A stretch of DNA of 38,760 nucleotides from Fusobacteriaceae bacterium UBA2433 (GTDB lineage: Bacteria; Fusobacteriota; Fusobacteriia; Fusobacteriales; Fusobacteriaceae): positions 1 to 38,760 of the forward strand of contig DDQV01000138.1 of assembly GCA_002342785.1 (NCBI GenBank), given 5' to 3'. The first letter of the stretch is position 1, and each line of letters opens with the position of its first letter. The position numbers and the translations under genes were made by a program. Shown piece by piece: positions 35,032-38,760 of the stretch. Under the pieces are notes generated by a model. The model did not search any database and was not told the origin of the DNA. It saw only the letters and a list, made by a program, of their open reading frames with translations.

Positions 35032-35604
35032 TTAATAATTTGTTTCTTTTAATTCAAAATAACTTCTCGGATGTAGACATGCTGGACAAAGTTCTAAAGC
35101 GTTTTCTCCTTCATGTACATATCCACAATTTCTACATTTCCATCTAACTACAGTTTCTTTTTTGAATACACTGTTATCTTCTAAGTTTTTCATTAATTTT
35201 AAATATCTATCTTCATGTTCCTTCTCTACTTTTGAAATATTTCTAAACGCTGTTGCTATTTGAGAAAATCCTTCTTTTTCTGCAACGTCTGCAAAATGAG
35301 GATATAGTTCTGTCCACTCTTCATTTTCTCCAATTGCTGCATTTTTTAAATTTTCTTGTGTAGTTCCAACTTGATTAGTCGGGTAAGTAGCTGTAATTTC
35401 TACATCTCCTTCCTCTAAAAATCTAAAAAATCTTTTTCCATGTTCAACTTCATTTTCTGCAGTTTCCATAAAAATTGCTGAAATTTGTTCATAGCCTTCT
35501 TTTTTTGCTTGTTTAGCATACATCTTATATCTATTTGTAGCTTGTGATTCACCTGCAAAAGATTTTAGTAAATTTTTTTCTGTTTCAGTACCTTTAATTG
35601 TCAT
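35032..35604 (-). CDS. rbr: Rubrerythrin
   Basis: A 190-residue non-heme iron peroxidase that reduces H2O2 in anaerobes. The N-terminal ferritin-like four-helix part (about 1-145) has GESQATNRYKMYA, MET-AENEVEHGKRFF and VEKEHEDRY, carrying the Glu and His ligands of the di-iron site. The C-terminal rubredoxin-like part has CRNCGYVHEG and CPACLHP, the four Cys ligands of the Fe(SCys)4 site. Length matches classical rubrerythrin. GGAGG precedes the ATG. It has a consensus -35 (TTGACA). Consistent with an anaerobic or microaerotolerant host. Confidence 0.95.
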   Translation of the reverse strand: MTIKGTETEKNLLKSFAGESQATNRYKMYAKQAKKEGYEQISAIFMETAENEVEHGKRFFRFLEEGDVEITATYPTNQVGTTQENLKNAAIGENEEWTELYPHFADVAEKEGFSQIATAFRNISKVEKEHEDRYLKLMKNLEDNSVFKKETVVRWKCRNCGYVHEGENALELCPACLHPRSYFELKETNY

Positions 35605-35667
35605 AGTTCCTCCTATTATAGCTTAAAATCACTAATAAAATTAATAAAAAATACATATACATAATTA

Positions 35668-35696
35668 ATATTATTACATCTATATTCCTTTGTCAA
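35668..35696 (-). promoter_or_regulatory. Promoter of the rubrerythrin gene
   Basis: On the minus strand TTGACA, 17-base spacer, TAATAT, about 65 bases before the ATG. Confidence 0.5.
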
Positions 35697-35714
35697 CTAA
35701 ATTATCTTTTATAG

Positions 35715-35748
35715 ATAAAAAAAAGGATTAGCATAATGCCAATCCTTT
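35715..35748 (-). terminator. Intrinsic terminator of the XRE gene
   Basis: On the minus strand AAAGGATT-g-GCA / TGC-t-AATCCTTT stem with a TTA loop and T8, about 9 bases after the stop. Confidence 0.75.
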
Positions 35749-35757
35749 AACTTCTCA

Positions 35758-35967
35758 CTATTTAATTTTATCTACTATGATAATTTCTTTTCCCATAGCG
35801 TTTAATAGATTTTGTACAAATTTTAATCTAGGATCGATAGCTCCTATTTCAAATCTTCCAACTGCTGAAGTATGTTTTCCTAATTTTTCCCCTAATTCTC
35901 TTTGTGTAACTCCATTTTCCCTACGGTATGTTTTACATTCTTCAATTAATCTATCTCTTAAGTTCAT
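35758..35967 (-). CDS. Small XRE-family HTH regulator
   Basis: A 69-residue protein that is nearly all one XRE/Cro-type helix-turn-helix (GVTQRELGEKLGKHTSAVGRFE), followed by FVQNLLNAMGKEIIIV, a segment typical of HTH_3 antitoxin-like small regulators. The ATG at 35967 has GGAGG five bases upstream; a longer frame to 36009 lacks an SD. No toxin gene is adjacent, so I would not call it an antitoxin. The target is unknown. Confidence 0.8.
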   Translation of the reverse strand: MNLRDRLIEECKTYRRENGVTQRELGEKLGKHTSAVGRFEIGAIDPRLKFVQNLLNAMGKEIIIVDKIK

Positions 35968-36114
35968 TATTTCCTCCCAATCAATACTCACTAATATGTT
36001 TTTAAACAATTATAAACTTCCCTTTAAATTAAAAAATAAAATAATTTTAAAGGTCACTAAAAATTGGATTAGCTTCACTAATAATAACATATAAGTCAAG
36101 AAAAATCAATGATT

Positions 36115-37464
36115 TTATTTTTCCTCTTCCTTTACTTGTTTTTCTGGATAGAGGTAATAAAAAACAAAAGAAATTCCAAAAGATATAGCTGAAAATATAG
36201 TAGTTGCATAGACACCACTTCTTTCTACCCCTTGAGGTTTTGAGGTCATAGCATCTATCAAACTTCCTGATCCTGCTACGAGCAATATTGGAAGGACAGC
36301 TATAGATACTAAAAATGCCATCTTTAGAAAAAATCCTTGAATCCCAAAACACATTCCCTCTACCTGGGTTCCACTAGTTTTTGTGATTCGTGTTCCTATC
36401 TCACTTAACATAGCTGGAGGATATATAAATGCTGCACCTGCAACTGGAATTCCAATGAAACCAAATAATATAAATCCATATTTAGTGGGCACTCCTCGAC
36501 CAAGAAAATTTAAAAAAATAGATGTTATAACTAAGATAACCAATGAGATCAACATTGGTTTTTTATATCCTATTTTTTTACAGAGTCTATTTGTAGGATA
36601 GAAAAATAATGCCGACATCCCAAATAAAATAGCTGAAGCTAAGGTTATAGATTTTTTTCCTAACCCCATAACATCTTCTACAAAATAATTCATAGTTCCA
36701 CGAAGGGTATTAAATCCTACAAAGAAAAATAATAATCCTAGTAGATAATATACAAAAGATCTATCTTCAAATATAATTTTAATGGAATTTTTTAAAGATT
36801 CTGTAGATTTTCTTCCATGGGATAATTTTTTTTCAGGTACACCAAATATTGTTATTAAAGCTGGTAAAATAGAAAATAAAGCTAGAACTATAACCATTCC
36901 TCTAATACCTTTTTGAGTATCTCCCTTTCCTATTACCTCTATTAAAATCCCTGGTAAGATCATAGCTAATGCTGTATATAATAATCTAAATACAGATTGC
37001 CAAGTAGATAGATTGAGACGATCTTCCTTTGTTTTTCCAATCTCTGGAATCATAGCATTATATGGAGCACCTACTATTGTATAGAAAACAAAAAATATAG
37101 ATCCTACACACATTAGATATATAAATGTTATCCAGTTACTTCCTAACATGGGATAAAAAAATGCAATTGTAGATAGAGCTAGTGGTACAGATCCTGCTGC
37201 AATAAATGGAACTCTCCTTCCCCATCTTGTATCTACCTTATCCGACCAATATCCCACCAAGGGATCTGATATCATATCTACAGATCTAGATATAATAAGT
37301 GCTAAAGATATAAATATCGGTGCCATTATAGGAGTCAATCCAGAATTTTCTGGGGGAAGATAATAGTATAACACCCACTGGGCAAATATTTGATCGACTA
37401 TGGCATAACTAACTCCTACACCATAAAATATCTGATATTTTAATTTTAATTTTGTTTGTTCCAA
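36115..37464 (-). CDS. GPH-family (glycoside-pentoside-hexuronide) sugar:cation symporter
   Basis: A 449-residue MFS_2 membrane protein. RSVDMISDPLVGYWSDKVDTRWGRRVPFI and APYNAMIPEIGKTKEDRLNLSTWQ are diagnostic of the GPH family (MelB, LacS, XynB), which couples sugar uptake to Na+ or H+. The cation-site Asp of segment 2 (SRSVDMISDP) is present. The start is TTG at 37464 with AGGAGG six bases upstream; no ATG start fits better. It is 44 bases after tmcAL in the same direction and may be co-transcribed. No sugar-hydrolase gene is beside it, so the substrate is unknown. Confidence 0.85.
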   Translation of the reverse strand: MEQTKLKLKYQIFYGVGVSYAIVDQIFAQWVLYYYLPPENSGLTPIMAPIFISLALIISRSVDMISDPLVGYWSDKVDTRWGRRVPFIAAGSVPLALSTIAFFYPMLGSNWITFIYLMCVGSIFFVFYTIVGAPYNAMIPEIGKTKEDRLNLSTWQSVFRLLYTALAMILPGILIEVIGKGDTQKGIRGMVIVLALFSILPALITIFGVPEKKLSHGRKSTESLKNSIKIIFEDRSFVYYLLGLLFFFVGFNTLRGTMNYFVEDVMGLGKKSITLASAILFGMSALFFYPTNRLCKKIGYKKPMLISLVILVITSIFLNFLGRGVPTKYGFILFGFIGIPVAGAAFIYPPAMLSEIGTRITKTSGTQVEGMCFGIQGFFLKMAFLVSIAVLPILLVAGSGSLIDAMTSKPQGVERSGVYATTIFSAISFGISFVFYYLYPEKQVKEEEK

Positions 37465-37508
37465 TTTTTTCCTCCTATATAGTTTTCTTTTTATTTTTTA
37501 ATATATTT

Positions 37509-38669
37509 TTATCTTTTAATTATGGGAAATTTTCTTTCCTCATAGGGGTTTATTATATTATATATTCTATCACATTTTATCTCAAAATTTAAAAGTTCCC
37601 TCTCCCTTTCATCTAATATAAAACTTATATTTTTTAATCCTGACAGGGGTTTTATCTTTAGTTGATCTTTTTTTTCTTTGAGATATCTCATCCCTAATTT
37701 TGAAAATCCCAAGATCTTTACATATGTAATACCACTTCTAGTCTCATCTATTATTTTTTTATCTATCTTTAAAAGGATATGGATGAGGATCCTTTGGATC
37801 CTTCCATTGGTATATCTTTTGGTCATTAGATTTTTATAAAACTCATGAAAGTCTGAATATTTTACTGCCATCTCAAATATCCTATAATCTAATCCTATTT
37901 CCATATCCGATATATCTTTTAGTTCATCAAAGTTATTTAAAATTTCATATCTCAATAAAAAATAAAAATTTTCTAGATAAGTAGGTACTCCTAAATTTTC
38001 AAAACTTTCTATGGGCATTACTTTTTTTATATCTTCTAAATTATTATTTTTTATCATCTCCCTTATAGAAGTTGCACTGGTAATATCACCTACTATCTCT
38101 TTATCATGGTAGCCTACAGATCTTCTCTCTATAAGATCTACCTCTATAGGTGAGTTTAATTTTCTGATAGCTTTTATATATTCTATCCCTAAGATATCAT
38201 TTGGTTTTAAAATATTTTTCTCATTTAAAAGTTCCTCTATAACAGAATTTATAGCATTGGGATAAGATATCCCTTTTTTTATCTTTTCCTTTATCTTTTC
38301 ATCTATAAGTTCTTTTTTATCTATCTGTAGATATGCAATTTTTTTCAATCTTTCTATATCTGAAGACTCTGAACCAAAAACTAAATTATCTACCCTTAGT
38401 TTATCTAAGATATCTATGGCTCCATAGGAAAATATCTCTGCTGATTGAGTAGAATAAAATACTGGCAACTCAACTAGAAGATCTATATTATTTTCAAGTG
38501 CCATATTAGCCCTAGTCCACTTATCGAATATTCCAGGCTCTCCCCTCTGTAAAAAATTTCCACTCATAACTCCTATAACTAGATCACCTTTTTTTTTAGC
38601 TTCTGCCAAATGAAGTTTATGTCCATTATGAAATGGGTTGTATTCTACAATTATTCCTGTTGCTTTCAT
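37509..38669 (-). CDS. tmcAL: tRNA(Met) cytidine acetate ligase TmcAL
   Basis: A 386-residue nucleotidyltransferase-fold protein (YlbM family). The HIGH-type motif is HNGH (residues 14-17) in GIIVEYNPFHNGHKLHLAEA, and VIGVMSGNFLQRGEPGIFDKWTRANMAL and VDLLVELP-type segment and FGSESSDIERL follow, as in TmcAL. The enzyme makes N4-acetylcytidine at the wobble base of elongator tRNA-Met using acetate and ATP. AGGAGAG lies before the ATG. A TATAAT box lies at 38706-38711 on the minus strand, about 40 bases upstream, with no clear -35. Confidence 0.92.
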   Translation of the reverse strand: MKATGIIVEYNPFHNGHKLHLAEAKKKGDLVIGVMSGNFLQRGEPGIFDKWTRANMALENNIDLLVELPVFYSTQSAEIFSYGAIDILDKLRVDNLVFGSESSDIERLKKIAYLQIDKKELIDEKIKEKIKKGISYPNAINSVIEELLNEKNILKPNDILGIEYIKAIRKLNSPIEVDLIERRSVGYHDKEIVGDITSATSIREMIKNNNLEDIKKVMPIESFENLGVPTYLENFYFLLRYEILNNFDELKDISDMEIGLDYRIFEMAVKYSDFHEFYKNLMTKRYTNGRIQRILIHILLKIDKKIIDETRSGITYVKILGFSKLGMRYLKEKKDQLKIKPLSGLKNISFILDERERELLNFEIKCDRIYNIINPYEERKFPIIKR

Positions 38670-38760
38670 ATATATCTCTCCTTGATTTTTTTATTAATTA
38701 CTTCTATTATACATAATTTCTTTCTAATCTTATATATATTTTAAAAGTATTGAAGATATT

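Noticed and set aside
35758..35967. Antitoxin reading of the small XRE protein
   Set aside because: No toxin gene neighbours it; the nearest genes are rubrerythrin and a transporter.
36058..36083. Weak hairpin ATTAG / CTAAT after the GPH transporter gene
   Set aside because: Only a 5-bp stem with a short T run; too weak to call a terminator.
1..38760. Search for mobile elements, CRISPR, tRNA and rRNA
   Set aside because: No transposase, integrase, regularly spaced repeat or tRNA-like clover was seen by eye; small RNA genes could still be missed.

Overview
The window is a gene-dense, very AT-rich bacterial chromosome segment. Genes have strong purine-rich Shine-Dalgarno sites, many simple intrinsic terminators, and a set of housekeeping, Na+ transport and fermentative-anaerobe genes (rubrerythrin, ornithine-racemase-like enzyme, NhaC, HemW, SepF, YheO-type regulator). 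My best inference is a member of the Fusobacteriaceae (Psychrilyobacter / Ilyobacter / Propionigenium / Cetobacterium type). This rests on gene content and composition only. I see no phage, transposase, CRISPR array, rRNA or tRNA, and most genes look like core chromosome.

Layout. 1-4.4 kb: a left-truncated membrane-bound Cache-PAS-GGDEF-EAL protein (its GGDEF is degenerate) and an APC amino-acid permease, both on the minus strand. 4.7-10.2 kb (plus): an envelope/nucleotide cluster (AMIN-amidase_3, GerMN lipid-anchored-like protein, YqeK, an unrecognised 116-aa protein), then RNase R and an unrecognised secreted protein built of two repeats. 10.2-11.7 kb (minus): YebC and a YheO/DauR-type regulator. 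11.9-17.9 kb (plus): ygiQ-der, then prfB-gltX; prfB carries the classical programmed +1 frameshift. 17.9-21.1 kb (minus): a POT-family transporter and a ComM/YifB AAA protein. 21.2-22.2 kb (plus): a fluoride riboswitch with an overlapping terminator, followed by two overlapping fluC/crcB genes. 22.2-25.0 kb (plus): a REC-PAS-PAS-GGDEF-EAL protein and ywbE. 25.0-38.7 kb (all minus): nhaC, an ornithine/alanine racemase homologue, alr, a PP-loop (ThiI/MnmA-like) enzyme, the hemW-yggS-sepF operon, two tandem BMP (PnrA-like) lipoproteins, rubrerythrin, a small XRE regulator, a GPH sugar symporter and tmcAL.

How the parts work together: two c-di-GMP proteins of different design (one probably phosphodiesterase only, one probably with both domains active) frame cyclic-di-GMP turnover. 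The fluoride module is a complete sensor-plus-exporter unit. Three PLP fold-III proteins (alr, orr-like, yggS) sit within about 5 kb. Translation is heavily represented (prfB, gltX, der, rnr, tmcAL, PP-loop thiolation-like enzyme). No clearly new multi-gene defence or metabolic system is visible. The best items for follow-up are the riboswitch-terminator overlap, the degenerate GGDEF, the two unrecognised proteins, the POT transporter lacking the first Glu of ExxER, and recurrent extended -10 promoters.
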